A DNA stretch of 64,000 nucleotides from Lactuca virosa. Its lineage: Eukaryota > Streptophyta > Magnoliopsida > Asterales > Asteraceae. Where the stretch lies: assembly GCA_928212115.1 (NCBI GenBank), contig CAKMRJ010004445.1, forward strand, positions 84,130,963-84,194,962, in the 5' to 3' direction. How positions within the stretch are numbered: the first letter of the stretch is position 1; every line of letters starts with the position of its first letter. The notes beneath the pieces are model-generated. The model did not search any database. It saw only the letters and a list, made by a program, of their open reading frames with translations, and had not been told where the DNA came from. Positions 1 to 11,246 of the stretch are shown in pieces. The position numbers and the translations under genes were made by a program.

Positions 1-113
1 AGTGCCGTAAACGAATGTCTGGTCCTGGAGGGTTGAATGCGCTATATGGGCATGGTTGCGCCCTTTCTAACACCAATTGGTTTTAGATCAACTGGTAGCA
101 TTGATGCTCAACA
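1..113 (+). repeat. Probable 3' end of element A's 5' LTR
   Basis: These bases lie immediately before A's primer-binding site, and the stretch ends near CTCAACA, a plausible CA-ending LTR terminus. No second copy of this LTR is in the window, so the boundary cannot be proved. It has no obvious similarity to the 314-bp LTR of element B. Confidence 0.45.
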
Positions 114-128
114 AGTTGTATCAGAGCA
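114..128 (+). other. Element A primer-binding site (initiator tRNA-Met)
   Basis: GTTGTATCAGAGCAG is one change away from the plant initiator tRNA-Met complement TGGTATCAGAGC. The same site, unmutated, follows the 5' LTRs of B, C, D and H. About 180 bp of leader with no visible feature separates it from the gag ATG at 312. Confidence 0.7.
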
Positions 129-311
129 GGAGACTGTATGATCTATACGCATCTCTTCTTTTTGTTGAGCTATTAGGGTTTCCATTAATATAGGATCTTG
201 TTTAGTCATCTTTATTGTGTTTCTGACGGCTTACATCGATCTTTGTATTACCCTATTATATGTTTTACTTTGAAAATCTGATTTATAACAGGTATCGAAG
301 AAATCATCATC

Positions 312-3300
312 ATGCCGCACGGCGATTCTAATATTAACTCCTTGAATATATCAAGTAGTATTGGATCAACTACAAAGGATCCCAATTCTTTTTCCTCATG
401 AATATGAGGTTTGGGCTCTTCAATTTGAAGATTATGTTCTTGGTTCAGACGATAATGGCTATCTTATCTGGGAAGCCGTTACTCTTGGTCCGTTCGTTCA
501 TACTGAAACCAAAAGAACTATCAAAACACAGAAGGAATACAACCAGCTGCTTCTTGACGTGAAGGACGTTCCTCAGGACGAAAAAGAAAAACTAATTAGC
601 AATGTCAAAGCGATGAGGATCATCAGATTCGCTTTGCAGGCCGATACTTTCCGTTTGGTTAGTTCGTGTGATACTGCGAAAGCTATCTGGGATAGGCTCA
701 AAGAACTTTACTCCACTGACGCAGATCTTGATCATTCTATGCAAACACTTCTGCTTTCGGAGTTTGGTGCCTTCGCACAAAAGCCAAAAGAAAATCTGAG
801 CCAGACATTCAATCGTTACAACCATCTTCTCAGTAGGATGACGAAACACGGTATTGGACGAGAGGTGATTGAGCAAAAGGTTACTTTTATGAATGGGCTT
901 AGATCCGAATGGATGGCAGTTGTTTCTACAGTCAAGGCGCACGAGCAGTTTAAAATTTATTCTTGGGCCAAGCTGGTTGAAATTCTTAAGGCACATGAAA
1001 GCGAAGTGTTGAAAGAAGCGAAAGTTGTTTCTAGTATGGGATCTCTAGCTCTTGTTGCGTAAGGCAAGATTGTTGCAGAGGAAGAGTCCGAGTCTGATCA
1101 TTCTGAGTGTGATCTTAACAATGAGGAGTTTGCTTTAATGGTCTTGAATCCGAAGAGGTTCACAAGGAAGAAATTTCCATCAAACAAGAACCGGAATTGG
1201 CAAGGCAGCTATAGTTATGAAAGGGTGAAAGAAGAGAACAAAAGCACTTCTCAAAAGGAGGAAGAGAAAAAGGAGAAAAAAGTCATTGGAGATTCTGGCT
1301 ATGACTATAACTATTGTCTTGGCAAAAACCATTTGGCAAAGGATTGTATGCTGAGGAGGATGAATGAGAGAAAAGAAGGGGAATATGATGAGGCGTACCA
1401 CATGCGAAAGTTAGAGGAAATCAAGAAGAAGAAAACTAATGATAAATATATGTCTGCTTTAATTGTGCAGGAAAATGTGGAAGAAAATGAGTTTGGAGGA
1501 GTTGAAGTCTGGTCAACAGACTCGGTGGACGATAAGGTTCGCAAGCCCACACATGGTAGGGCATTCACTGCGAAAGAGGAGAGTTTGCTGCTTGCAGGAA
1601 GATGCTTGATGGTAACGAATGATGGGTCATAAACGCAATGGAGTGCCACTGGAAGTGGAAGAGGAGATGACATTTGTTTCGCAGCACGACCAGTTCCGGA
1701 GCAGATCAATGAGTGCGAACAGCTGATTAACAAGGTAAACTCCATTCTTGAATCTCTTAATATACCTGTTTCTAGATATGAAACTGAATTAAACGACCTA
1801 AAATTCACTTTTTCAAGCATTAGTTATAATTTAAAACGAACTCGGTTAACAAACTCTAACCTAACCGATCAATTTAGCAGGGTTTCATCAAAAAGCGATG
1901 AGAGGCAAATGTGGATTGAGAAGATCGAGTCGGAGTTGTATAAGTTTAGGGATCAATTAATTTACTTGCAACGTGACAATTTAAAGCTTTTAAAACAACG
2001 TAACATTTTTTGTTTGATTGCTAAAAGGCTTTACTTTAACATTACTTAGTTGCACCTTGATTGTGTAATTGGTGAGAAAATTCATAAGATGATCTTACCA
2101 TTTCTTGAATGCGAATCCATAGTTTTGTCAGACGAAACTTCTGATGCATACAGGGTTGGACTGGAACGAATCAAATCATATATTAAGTCCAAGACCACAA
2201 AAATATGTTAAAACAACTTTTGGATGAAAAGGATAAGAAGCAAATCCAATCTGACAGTACTAAAATCGACTCATTCGGTGCCAAATTGAGTTCAAAAAAT
2301 AAGATAAATGTTGAAAGCACATTTGAATTCGATGAGGACAGTGATATGAGTGAAATTTGAGGATGAGGTGGATTACTCGTAATTTATTAAAAACAAACCT
2401 CTAAAGGTTTGATTTCTGAAAATTCGATTGAATTCGCACGTATTTCTCAAAATAAACCAAAAACATTAAAAGCGAAAGCAACTATTTTCCCTAAAGTCCA
2501 AACTGTAACCAATCAAGTGTTTGCCACTCAAGGACTGGACAAAAATGAAACTGTCAAACTGACGTTCATCGTCAACGAAGACAACAAAGAAGGTTGCGAT
2601 GAGTTCTTTTGGTCCGCTCCTATAGATAATGCAGACGGAACGAAGGGTTTGTCAGAAAGAACCTCATGGAGAGTGAAAGGAAGATATGTGGCAGAACCAC
2701 TGAAAAATTGCTCAACATTTGAGAAAGGTAGCCCAAGTGGTACCAAGGAAGTTCAATGCGAACCTAAGACGAAGGAAGGTGAAAGCGGTGCTAGAAACGC
2801 AAAACCAAAGGACGAAACTCATGCTAGAAAATCGAAACCTCAAGTGAATATTCACAAGTCCACTGAGCATCTTGCTGAGCAAAAAGGATTAAGGAATCGA
2901 AGATATCAGAGTAATCTCAATGAAAGGAAGAAATTTTGGCAATCCCAAAATTCCAACTATGTTCGCAGAGAAAAATCTTCCAATCAGAATGCGAAATCTC
3001 GTTCGCATGCAAATCCTAGTGAATGTTTGCATTGTCATTCTTGCAAATCAAAAGGGAACGTTGTTTAAAAACCTTTTCCTCCAAAGAATCCCATTAAGAA
3101 ATCAAAATCTCATCCCACACATGCATCACCCAAAGATGTCAAAGGAAAGGAAAAGTTAGTCTCATATTCTGAAGCTCAAACCAAGAAATCGACTACTAAC
3201 CCTAAGAAAGTTAAGAGTGAATTCGTTAAGAATCAAGTAAAAAATAATCAAAGTCAATCTGATTCTAAAGAAATGAAAATGAAAAATAACAAAATAAAAG

Positions 3301-3430
3301 TTTTCACCATAACTAAGAAAGATGAAACCACATTAGTCAAACGTACTTATATGGTTGATCCAGCAATTACTTTTCCTTTTTCTGTAAAAGGCTCACAAGG
3401 ACACGAGAAACTTTGGGTTCCTACATTTGC
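312..3430 (+). pseudogene. gag: Element A gag (broken)
   Basis: The ATG at 312 starts the frame expected for a SIRE-type Gag, but a one-base shift near 378 moves the reading to the frame that runs from 361. That frame continues with a stop at 1060 (TAA) and another at 1633 (TAA), then onward to about 2048. The N-terminal part resembles UBN2-type retroelement Gag (capsid). The zinc knuckle at 1306..1347 reads YNYC...H...C, so the first Cys of CX2CX4HX4C has become Tyr. Downstream, 1750..2050 encodes a heptad-rich, probably coiled-coil stretch, then Lys/Ser-rich basic sequence to about 3430 in several frames (clear at 2409..3068). The very long Gag is typical of this lineage. It makes no functional product. 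Confidence 0.75.
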
Positions 3431-6400
3431 TTAATTTTTGCAGGTCATTCGTGACGAGCAGTTTGACTCTGAATAGTATATCGATAGTGGATGCTCCCGT
3501 CACATGACAGGAAGGAAGGAGGAGCTGCGAGAGTTTCGAGCCCTCAAATATGGTGGAAATGTGAAGTATGGAAACAACTCATTTGGAAAGATCAAAGGCT
3601 ATGGAATGATAACGAATGGATAATTTACGATTCGTAAAGTGGCATATGTGGAAGGTTTACAACACAACCTTATCAGTGTTTTGCAACTAGTTGTAGGGAC
3701 ATGCTTAAAAGTATCATTTGATGATGAAGGATCTAAAATAATCGAAAAGAAAATGAAAGCGGTTCTCTTAAAGTCACAGCAAAAAGGAGAAATGTATCCT
3801 TTGAATCTAAACCTAATACGAGGGCTATGGCATAGAAGACTTTCGCACCGCTGATGATATCTGGCTATGGCATAGAAGACTTTCGCACCTCAACTTCAAA
3901 GACATCAACAAGCTCGTTCTTAGTGATCATGTGCGAGGGCTTCCTCTCTTGAAATATGATAAGGATCATTTGTGTGCAGCCTGCGAAATGGGGAAGCAAA
4001 GCAGGACAAGTCATCCAACCACAGTGAACACGAAAATTATTGAACCACTGAAACTTCTATATATCGACCTTTCTGGACCTTCTGCAATTGAAAGTGTTGG
4101 TGGTAGTAAGTTCATTCTCGTAATAGTTGATGATTTTTCACGTTTCACTTGAGTGTATTTTATTAAACAGAAATCTGAAGCTACTCCAAAACTCAAAGAA
4201 TTCATAAAGCAAATTGAGCTTCAACTGTGAAAGCTGGTTCGCAATGTTCGCAGTGATAATGGCTTGGAATTCAAGAATCAAGCATTAGACGATTCTAGCT
4301 GAAAAGGGAGTTTCGCACAATTTCTCTGCTCCCTATACTCCACAACAGAATGGTTTAGTTGAAAGGCGAAACCGTTCTTTGTGTGAAGCTGCGAGAACTA
4401 TGCTACCCTTCGCATGTCTGCCTCTCTATTTTTGGGCGGATGCGATTGCAACTGCTTGCTATACTCATAATCGATCCATTCTGAATAAGCGATTCTCTAT
4501 TACTCCCGACGAAATAATAAATAATCGTAAACTTAATGTCAAGTCTTTCCATGTATTTGGTTCCAGGTGTTTCATTTTCAACTCCATGGAACAACGAAAC
4601 AAATTCGATGTGAAAGCTGACGAAGGTATATTTTTGGGGTATTCGCTGACCTCCAAAGCATATAGGGGTTCTCAACAAACATTCAAAGAAGATCGAAGAA
4701 ACCTACTATGTTACGTTCGATGATAACTACATGAAGAGGATTCAGACGAAGGTGATTAAATCGGAGGAAATCTTTCCTAAGCCATGTCCAGCCAGTGTTC
4801 CAATCTCCACTCTCTACGATGAATTCATGCTACTATTTGATGAGCCAGAGAAGGCTATCACATCTGAAGCGAAAGCAGCTGATAAAAAGGTCGATGAATT
4901 GAAGAAGATAATTGATGAAGCCACGAAATACATGGACGATCAGCCATCAACTACGAACGTGCCTGAAGACACGAGCACTCCAGTCCAGGGGGAGAATTCT
5001 GACTCCAATGCACATCCTCAGGGGGTGCAACCGACTCCACACGAAACAAACATTCCATCGAAGGGGGAGGGTTATACTTCGTCTCCTTCATCTGACCCAG
5101 ATAACTCTCTGCCCACTATGACTCATGAACCTCAATTCACAGGAGATAATTCACTTCCTGATGAAGAGGACCACTCGTCATTCGAGGGGAAGAATAAGGA
5201 TGCGAATGACGATTCGGATGTTCAATCAGAATTTGAAGAAGTAAACGTTGAATTGGATCCTTCTTATGATCCAAATTATCCTCCACTAGTCAAATGGACC
5301 AGAGATCACCCCAAAACCCAAGTCATTGGTGAATCTTCTGTAGGCGTTCTTACGAGATCTCAGATAAAAGCAAAACGAACTGCATTATTCTCTAAAGTGG
5401 AATTCTGTATGTTCAATTCATTCGTATCCAAGATCGAACCCAAAACCATCAACACTGCTCTTGATCATTCTGATTGGGTGCAAGCGATGCAAGACGAGCT
5501 CAATGAGTTCGAATGAAACAAAGTTTGGAGGTTAATTCCTACTCCACCTGAAGCATCAGTTGTTGTTTTGAAATGTTTGTTTCGTAATAAGTTGGATAAA
5601 GAAGGGAATGTAATAAGAAACAAGGCGAGACTCGTGGTTAAGGGTTACTGCTAGGAAGAGGGTATCGACTACGAAGAAACCTTCACACCTGTTGCAAGGT
5701 TGGAATCTGTTCGTATATTCCTGGCATACACAACACATAAGAACTTTGAAGTGTTTCAGATGGATGTTAAATGCGCTTTCATGAATGGTGAATTAGAAGA
5801 AACAGTATATGTTGAACAACCACCTAGGTTCGTTAATGAGAAGTATCCTAATCACTGCTACATTTTGGATAAGGTAGTCTACGGACTGAAGCAAGCTCCG
5901 AGAGCCTGGTATGAAACTCTTACTCGTTTCCTTAAAATTTCTAAATTTAAACAAGGTTCGGTTGACCCAACCTTTTTTGGTAAGAAAGAGGATGACCACT
6001 TGATGATCGTCCAAATTTATGTTGATGACATCATCTTTGATTCTACTAATCCCAGCTTAACAGCTGAATTCCGAAAGTTGATGGAAACAAAATTTGAGAT
6101 GAGCTTCATGGGTCCTATTAAATTTTTCCTTGGATTGAATATAAGACAGGGACTAGAAGGGATTTTCATAAATCAGGAAGCATATACGAAGAGTCTTCTC
6201 TCTAAGTTTGGCATGGTGGGAGACTCTAAAGTGAAGGTTCCAATGGCATTCAGAACGAAACTCACACCATCTTTGGAAAAACCAGCTGCGGATATGACCC
6301 TTTATCATCAGGTGATTGGTTCCTTGATGTATCTAACAGCTAGTAGACCAGATATCATGTTTTTCGTTTGTTATTGTGCAAGGTTCCAAGCAAATCCTCG

Positions 6401-6989
6401 CGAACCTCACATGGTGGCAGTCAAGAATATTTTCAGATACCTAAAACGAACTTCATCTTTAGGCATATGGTATCATGCGAATTTAGGATTCTTTGTTCAA
6501 GTGTTTTCAGATGCTGGCCTTGGGGGATGTGGTTTAGATAGAAACAGCACGACTGGTGGATGCCAATTTCTCGATGACAAATTAGTTAGCTGGCAATCCT
6601 AGAAGTAAACATGCGTATCATTATCAACAGCTGAGGCTTAATACATAGCTGCAACTTCGTGTACATCTCAGGTTATTTGCATTCAAAGCCAACTTCATGA
6701 TTATGGCTTGAGTATGGAACGAATCCCTCTTTACTATGACTCTGAAAGTGCAATTCACATTTGTCACAACCTAGTTCAACACTCAAAGACAAAACACATA
6801 GCACTTAGGTACCATTTCATCAAGGATCATGTAGAAGACGACAATGTTGAAATTCATTTCGTTAGATCCTCTGATCAGTTGGCTGATATATTCATACAGG
6901 CCTTACCTGAAACAACCTTCAATAGGATTCTTCAAGGCCTTGGAATGATGGAAGCTGAAACTGTTCCAAAACCACTTTCGCACATATAA
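3431..6989 (+). pseudogene. pol: Element A pol: protease, integrase, RT, RNase H (broken)
   Basis: Protease is marked by YIDSGCSRHMTG at about 3476..3511. GAG-pre-integrase follows with LWHRRLSH (3826..3889) and the CXXC partner near 3970..3990. Integrase starts around 4060 (D in VDDFSRF); its catalytic core is shifted and stopped at several points (4150, 4228). The integrase C-terminal region at 4379..4723 keeps the IFLGYS box. An acidic linker (4731..5516) carries G-rich PPT-like tracts. RT runs from about 5540 to 6150 with YVDD at 6018..6029 and the YGLKQAPRAWYE box at 5878..5914. RNase H follows to the TAA at 6987 (STTGGCQF, then HSKTKHIALRYHFIKDHVED). RT is still largely readable over 300 residues (5700..6602), although the element is dead. 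The protein pattern is SIRE-like Copia. Confidence 0.85.
3823..3889 (+). repeat. 40-bp local tandem duplication in element A pol
   Basis: A 27-base string at 3823..3849, encoding the LWHRRLSH motif, recurs at 3863..3889. The offset of 40 is not a multiple of three, so the duplication itself breaks the pol frame. Replication slippage or a small repair event would explain it. Confidence 0.85.
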
Positions 6990-6995
6990 TGTTTG

Positions 6996-7127
6996 ACACT
7001 GCGAATCGGTGTGAACGTTCGCAGTAGTTCATAGTCTACTGTTCAATCGCAGTCTATTTTAACACTGCGAATCGGTACGAGCGTTCGTAGTAGTTTGCAG
7101 TCTATTGTTCATTCGTGGTTCAGATTT
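6996..7127 (+). repeat. Two 66-bp direct repeats, each with a stem-loop, right after pol stop
   Basis: Units begin at 6996 and 7062 with ACACTGCGAATCGG. Each contains an inverted repeat: ACTGCGAA (6998..7005) with TTCGCAGT (7018..7025), and ACTGCGAA (7064..7071) with TTCGTAGT (7084..7091), each with a 12-nt loop. The first unit starts 7 bases after the pol stop. Function unknown. Confidence 0.75.
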
Positions 7128-7896
7128 TTCAAATATCCTTTGTACTTGATGTATTTTATTGCTTATCTTTATTCGGTTTTTAATCTTTTCTGTTTTTAAT
7201 TCTTTTTCAAAAAACCACAAAAGACATAAATATTTTATTCGTGTTTGTTTTATTTATTTGTTTTTCGCAAAGTTCAAAACTATCAAAAATACCTTAAAAA
7301 GATCATGGAGGCACAGATTCGTATCAAATCTCAATTCATGTGAAGGGGCAGGTATAACTCTATTTATCTATGTATTAGCTAAGTGTCCCTAGAAGCATGT
7401 TGTTACATGTTGTCCGAAGCCTCAATACTCTATGTGAAGCCTTAATGAATCGAATCTACCATTCGTTTCTTCCAAACTAGGTTGTTAAATTCACATTAGT
7501 CACGAGCTACCTTACTTTTCTCATCTTGAGTTAAGAGCTATCTGCTTGGTCATATTCGCATAGCAGAGGTACATTTACTTCTCTGGGACCACCTTCACTC
7601 TTCTCCATTTGCCTTCGTATTCATAAATGTAACCCTTGAGACTCTCATCCATACCACTAAGGCTTATGGTTACGAAACATATGAGTTGATGATCTTAGCT
7701 TCGTTCACCACGAGCTAAGTGAAATCCAAAATTCAACACACTTACATGCATTGACGGTGAAAAATTAACTGTTCTAGATTTTCACCATGGAATTAATGAA
7801 AGCCACCTTCGTGGTTTGGACCAAGAAATCTCTTTTTTCTGTTACGAGATCTTTATGAAGTGTTCTTTCACCAAGTCACTTCTTCTCATAAGATCC

Positions 7897-7932
<36 letters not shown>

Positions 7933-8599
7933 AGATTTCACACTTTCGTCTAGTCACTAAAATAATTCCAAACCTACTCGTTCAACTGACTACACTGGTC
8001 ACACGAGTACTTCATCTGACATTCGTACATATATTGAGTTCGTTGTTTGGTTGGAGAGTCGGCCACCCTATGAGCCAAATTAAAAGATGCCTTTCAATGT
8101 TTCTTATCAAATATCTGATCGTATTTCAACGGGAAACCACCCATGCACTTCTTAGTCTCTCTTGACTTCGAAGGAAGAGATCTATGCCCGGGATCCACAG
8201 TTTTGTGTCTTAATATAGACATCACAAAATTTCCCAAATATACTTTGATTTATTTCTTTATCTTTAACACTCTTGCACAAAGGTCCTTGTGATCTTCCAA
8301 AAGTCTTGTTCGTGGTTCTTAATGTTACTTTCAGGTTCGAAGTGTAGCCCAAGTTTTCAAAAAAACGAAGGTTCGTAATAGATGGGTCAAAGCATGTTTA
8401 ACTGCAAAAGGTGGATGATGACGCGGGAATTTCTGATGATAAGAATTCAAAAAGGCGTGTGCGAATTTAGAACGGACTGCTGTTTTTCCGCCGTATGATG
8501 CACGGGTTTGACATCTACAGTTGTCAAGTCGTGCTTTTTCAGGCGACGTTTCAGTAATCGATGCACTCTCTCTCTGGATTTTCCTCAGAAATCGAATGG
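7128..8599 (+). other. Non-coding block between pol and ORF2 of element A
   Basis: No protein is supported here. The stretch 7371..8210 aligns by eye with element B at 26625..27451: shared landmarks are GTCCCTAGAAGCATG, GAGTTAAGAG, GCAGAGGTACATTT, ACTGGTCA and GCCCGGGAT, in the same order. Conservation of non-coding DNA between two diverged subfamilies suggests a regulatory or RNA role. A 33-base poly(T) run at 7899..7931 is absent from B and is probably a slippage product. Confidence 0.6.
7899..7931 (+). repeat. Poly(T) run, 33 bases
   Basis: An uninterrupted T homopolymer inside the pol-ORF2 spacer of element A. No LINE or SINE body or target duplication adjoins it, so I treat it as a simple repeat. 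Confidence 0.95.
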
Positions 8600-8609
8600 T
8601 ATATAAAGG
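8600..8609 (+). promoter_or_regulatory. TATA box candidate for ORF2 of element A
   Basis: TATATAAAGG lies about 110 bp upstream of the ORF2 ATG (8710). The leader between them is pyrimidine-rich and has no upstream ATG in good context. Element B has TATAAAAGG at 38792..38800, 114 bp before its ORF2 ATG. The matched position in two diverged elements supports a real internal promoter, which is inference. Confidence 0.55.
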
Positions 8610-8709
8610 TTTTGACGGTTCCTCTCTCATTATCACTTTCAAAATCCTCTCAAACGATTTTCGGCGATCAAAAGCTTGAACTGTTCATCTTCTTCCTCGA
8701 GCTTCAACA

Positions 8710-10686
8710 ATGGCGACTTCATCATCAGCTCACGATCAAACCATTCATTCTACTCTTCTGACTGTAAAACCCCACCAGAATCTGATCATTGATCTACAGC
8801 CCTGCAAATATGAGCCCTATCTTCTGCCGATTGTGGAGTGTCTCAAATATTCTCCACTGGTTCACGCTCTAACAAAGATGGAGGATGTTCTAATGTCCCT
8901 ACTCTCCAAGGCATATTATTCCGCAAGCTACATCAAGGTGGGAAACAAAATTATCTTCGACATTCACAATCAGAAAACATCAATCACCAAATCCAGATTT
9001 TGTTCACTCCTAGGGATTCCTCAATCAAAAGACATGATCAACCCGGAATCAATCTCCAATGTTGCACTTATGGAGATGTTCTATCAGATGGGGTACAAGG
9101 AGACTCTATCGACTATCTCAAAACTCTGGAAATCAAATTTACCCCCACAATGGAACGCCTTATTTACTCTTCTGTTCAAAGGGTTCTCTGAAAGGATAAC
9201 AGGGTCAGATTGTGCTAGTAAGTTGTTCTTGACCCTTCTCTATGGCATCTATACAGGATTGAATGTGGATTTTGGAGTGGTTCTATGGGCTCAGGTGATA
9301 CATTGCACTCTCTCAACAACTCGTCACACTGAAATATCATGTGCACGATTCTAGTCCCTGATTGTTCAAAGGGCTATCGTCAAGCATAACGTGTCGATGA
9401 TGAAAGACGCTCTTGCTTTCTCTGTTTCAACTTTCCATACAACAGGGATTATCGTCGCAGATAACTCCAAATTTTCCTTCATTGGATCCATAATAGAGGT
9501 TATGTTACACGATGTATCGGCTTCAAGCAAAATTCTGGAAGGGTTTCGCCAACTTACTCCTTCGGGGTTTCGTCCTCTTACCCCGGAAATTCAAGCAACC
9601 ATTGATGCTGCTAATAAACCCATGAAAGGGGGAAGGGTTCTAAGAAAGAGGAGAAGAAAACTACTGCTAAGGAAGGTCCTTCAGATACTGCGAAACCTTC
9701 ACCTGAAAAGCGAAAGGCTGCAACAACTTCCTCTACGGATGCTCCTAAAATGCGAAAGCAGTCCGCTCGCAAGCGAAAGTCTCCCACCCCCCGTAACAAC
9801 GAATATTCAGACTCTGAGACTCAATCAGATATTCGGATTGAGGACCACCAACTAGTTCGTAATGAGGAGGAAGAACCCGTTCACAATGAGGAAGTTCAAA
9901 ATGAGGAGGGTGACAACATTCGGACTGAAGAACCGAATCCTAATCCAGAGGTAACTCAACCTTTTAATGATTCTGCTCCTTCTCCTCCTCCATCACCTTC
10001 AGCTTCTTCAATTCCAATCACAATTGGTCCATGCCCTCCACCTATTTATTCATCAACACAAACAAGTATTTCTCTTTCTAATCCAATCTTCACTGATTCC
10101 ACAATCCCACCCAAGACTTCATCCAACCCTGAAGTCATAGTCAACGTATCTGATACGGGGGCTCAAACTTCAGGCATTTCGTCTCACACTACTCCTCCTG
10201 TTTCGCTTGTTAACCGAGATGACCCAGATATGATCTTTGGTGATGACGAAGACGAAGATCTTGGAGGTTTTACTTACAGTCCTTTTCAGATCCGAACTGA
10301 GAGTGAAGATGAGGTGCAGGTTACAAAAGGGAAACTTCAGTCCATTCATGAAAAGCTTAACCAACTGATTCTCTACAAAGGCTTCATCTTCGGATGCATA
10401 CGCTAAAGCTACCGTCGAGTCTCTCTTTGAACAACTCAAGAAGGACCATTCCACCACCATTGAAGCATCCAATAAAGCAGTTGTTGATTCTGCTGAAATC
10501 TGCAAAAACAAGACCGAAAAAGTCGATAAACTAATTGCTAGCACTACAACATTCATGGAAAACTTCAAAACCACTTTCAAGTCCAATACCACTGCAACAT
10601 ATGCAGCTTTGAAGAGTTTGGGATCTCTCTTCAAAACCGAGAAGACAAAATTGCAAGAGATTCACTCTAGTTTGAAAACTGACCAT
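8710..10686 (+). pseudogene. Element A second ORF (ORF2), truncated by element B
   Basis: The ATG at 8710 sits in a good plant context (CAACAATGGCG). The first ~215 codons form a globular region with FCSLLGIP, MFYQMGYKETL and WNALFTLLFKGFSERITG. One in-frame stop (TAG at 9352, in a position where a Trp fits) is followed in the same frame by 9355..9630. A shift near 9630 leads to a Lys/Arg-rich basic stretch, then an acidic and Pro/Ser-rich linker (9750..10370). After a second shift near 10372 comes a heptad-rich C-terminal region that is cut at 10686 by element B. It holds the position of the env-like ORF of SIRE elements, but I see no convincing signal peptide or membrane anchor. Function unknown; element B carries a homologue. 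Confidence 0.75.
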
Positions 10687-11000
10687 TGTAGGTGTCGAAG
10701 TTAGTTGTAAGGTGTCGAAATTGTAGTAGTGTTCGTTATGTGATGTAATGTTATTTACAAAGGCATTGTTGTTTCGAAACTTGATTGTCGATTCCTTTTT
10801 ATTTTTTGTATGCTTTCTTTTCACCTATAAATAGGAGGAGGTACAGTAGATATATTAGAACTTTTGCATCATTTATGTCTCACTCTCGTTGTATCAAGGA
10901 AGCATAATATGAGCTGAAACAAGATTTTATTTACGCTGAGTGTTCTGATTTTGTTTATTTTTCTAATCTCATTTCACTTCTCGATTTAATCACAACTACA
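10687..11000 (+). repeat. 5' LTR of element B (314 bp)
   Basis: Starts TGTAGGTGTCG exactly where the coding of A's ORF2 stops making sense and ends CACAACTACA just before the PBS. A repeat of AGGTGTCGAA occurs at 10690 and 10710. A TATA box (TATAAATA, 10826..10833) lies 175 bp from the end. The 3' copy is not in the window, so boundaries rest on TG...CA, the PBS and the break in A. Confidence 0.75.
10826..10833 (+). promoter_or_regulatory. TATA box in element B 5' LTR
   Basis: CCTATAAATAGG is a canonical plant TATA context within the LTR, upstream of the PBS as expected for a Copia U3 promoter. Confidence 0.7.
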
Positions 11001-11002
11001 TT

Positions 11003-11014
11003 TGGTATCAGAGC
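11003..11014 (+). other. Element B primer-binding site (initiator tRNA-Met)
   Basis: TGGTATCAGAGC, two bases after the LTR end; complementary to the 3' end of plant initiator tRNA-Met. The leader from here to 11246 shows no other feature. Confidence 0.9.
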
Positions 11015-11246
11015 AGGAATCATACTGCAATAATTTGATTTTCATTTTGAGTCAATCATATTTCGAATCTCGTAATTGGATTCAAAAGTTTCTGCACTTT
11101 TGATACTGAAAATCATCCTTGATCTTCAGTTGTGATTCGATTCTGCAACTAGTTTGTTTAATCGAGTGTTCTACTTGCTTTTTCTGATCAATTCATCCAT
11201 TAATTCTCAAATTTTGAAAGTTTTCTGAGAATTAATCCGTACATCA

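Larger units (their letters stand above)
1..10686 (+). mobile_element. Element A: SIRE-like Ty1/Copia retrotransposon, 5' part
   Basis: Order on the + strand is primer-binding site, gag with a degenerate zinc knuckle, protease (DSG), integrase, reverse transcriptase (YVDD), RNase H, a non-coding block and a second ORF. RT and RNase H before integration order would be Gypsy; here integrase precedes RT, so it is Copia. The long gag with coiled coil and the extra downstream ORF fit the SIRE/Maximus lineage (inference). Element B interrupts the second ORF at 10687, and A's 3' end is not in the window. Many stops and frameshifts show that it is an old, dead copy. Confidence 0.85.

Noticed and set aside
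1180..1820. Minus-strand reading frames in A
   Set aside because: Shadows of gag on the other strand, rich in Leu/Phe/Ser opposite Lys/Glu codons.
7899..7931. The poly(T) run as the tail of a minus-strand LINE or SINE
   Set aside because: No RT, endonuclease or tRNA-like sequence and no target duplication beside it; flanking sequence matches element B without interruption.
8710..9352. A host gene captured or disrupted by element B
   Set aside because: A homologous ORF lies at the same place in element B, so it belongs to the retroelement.
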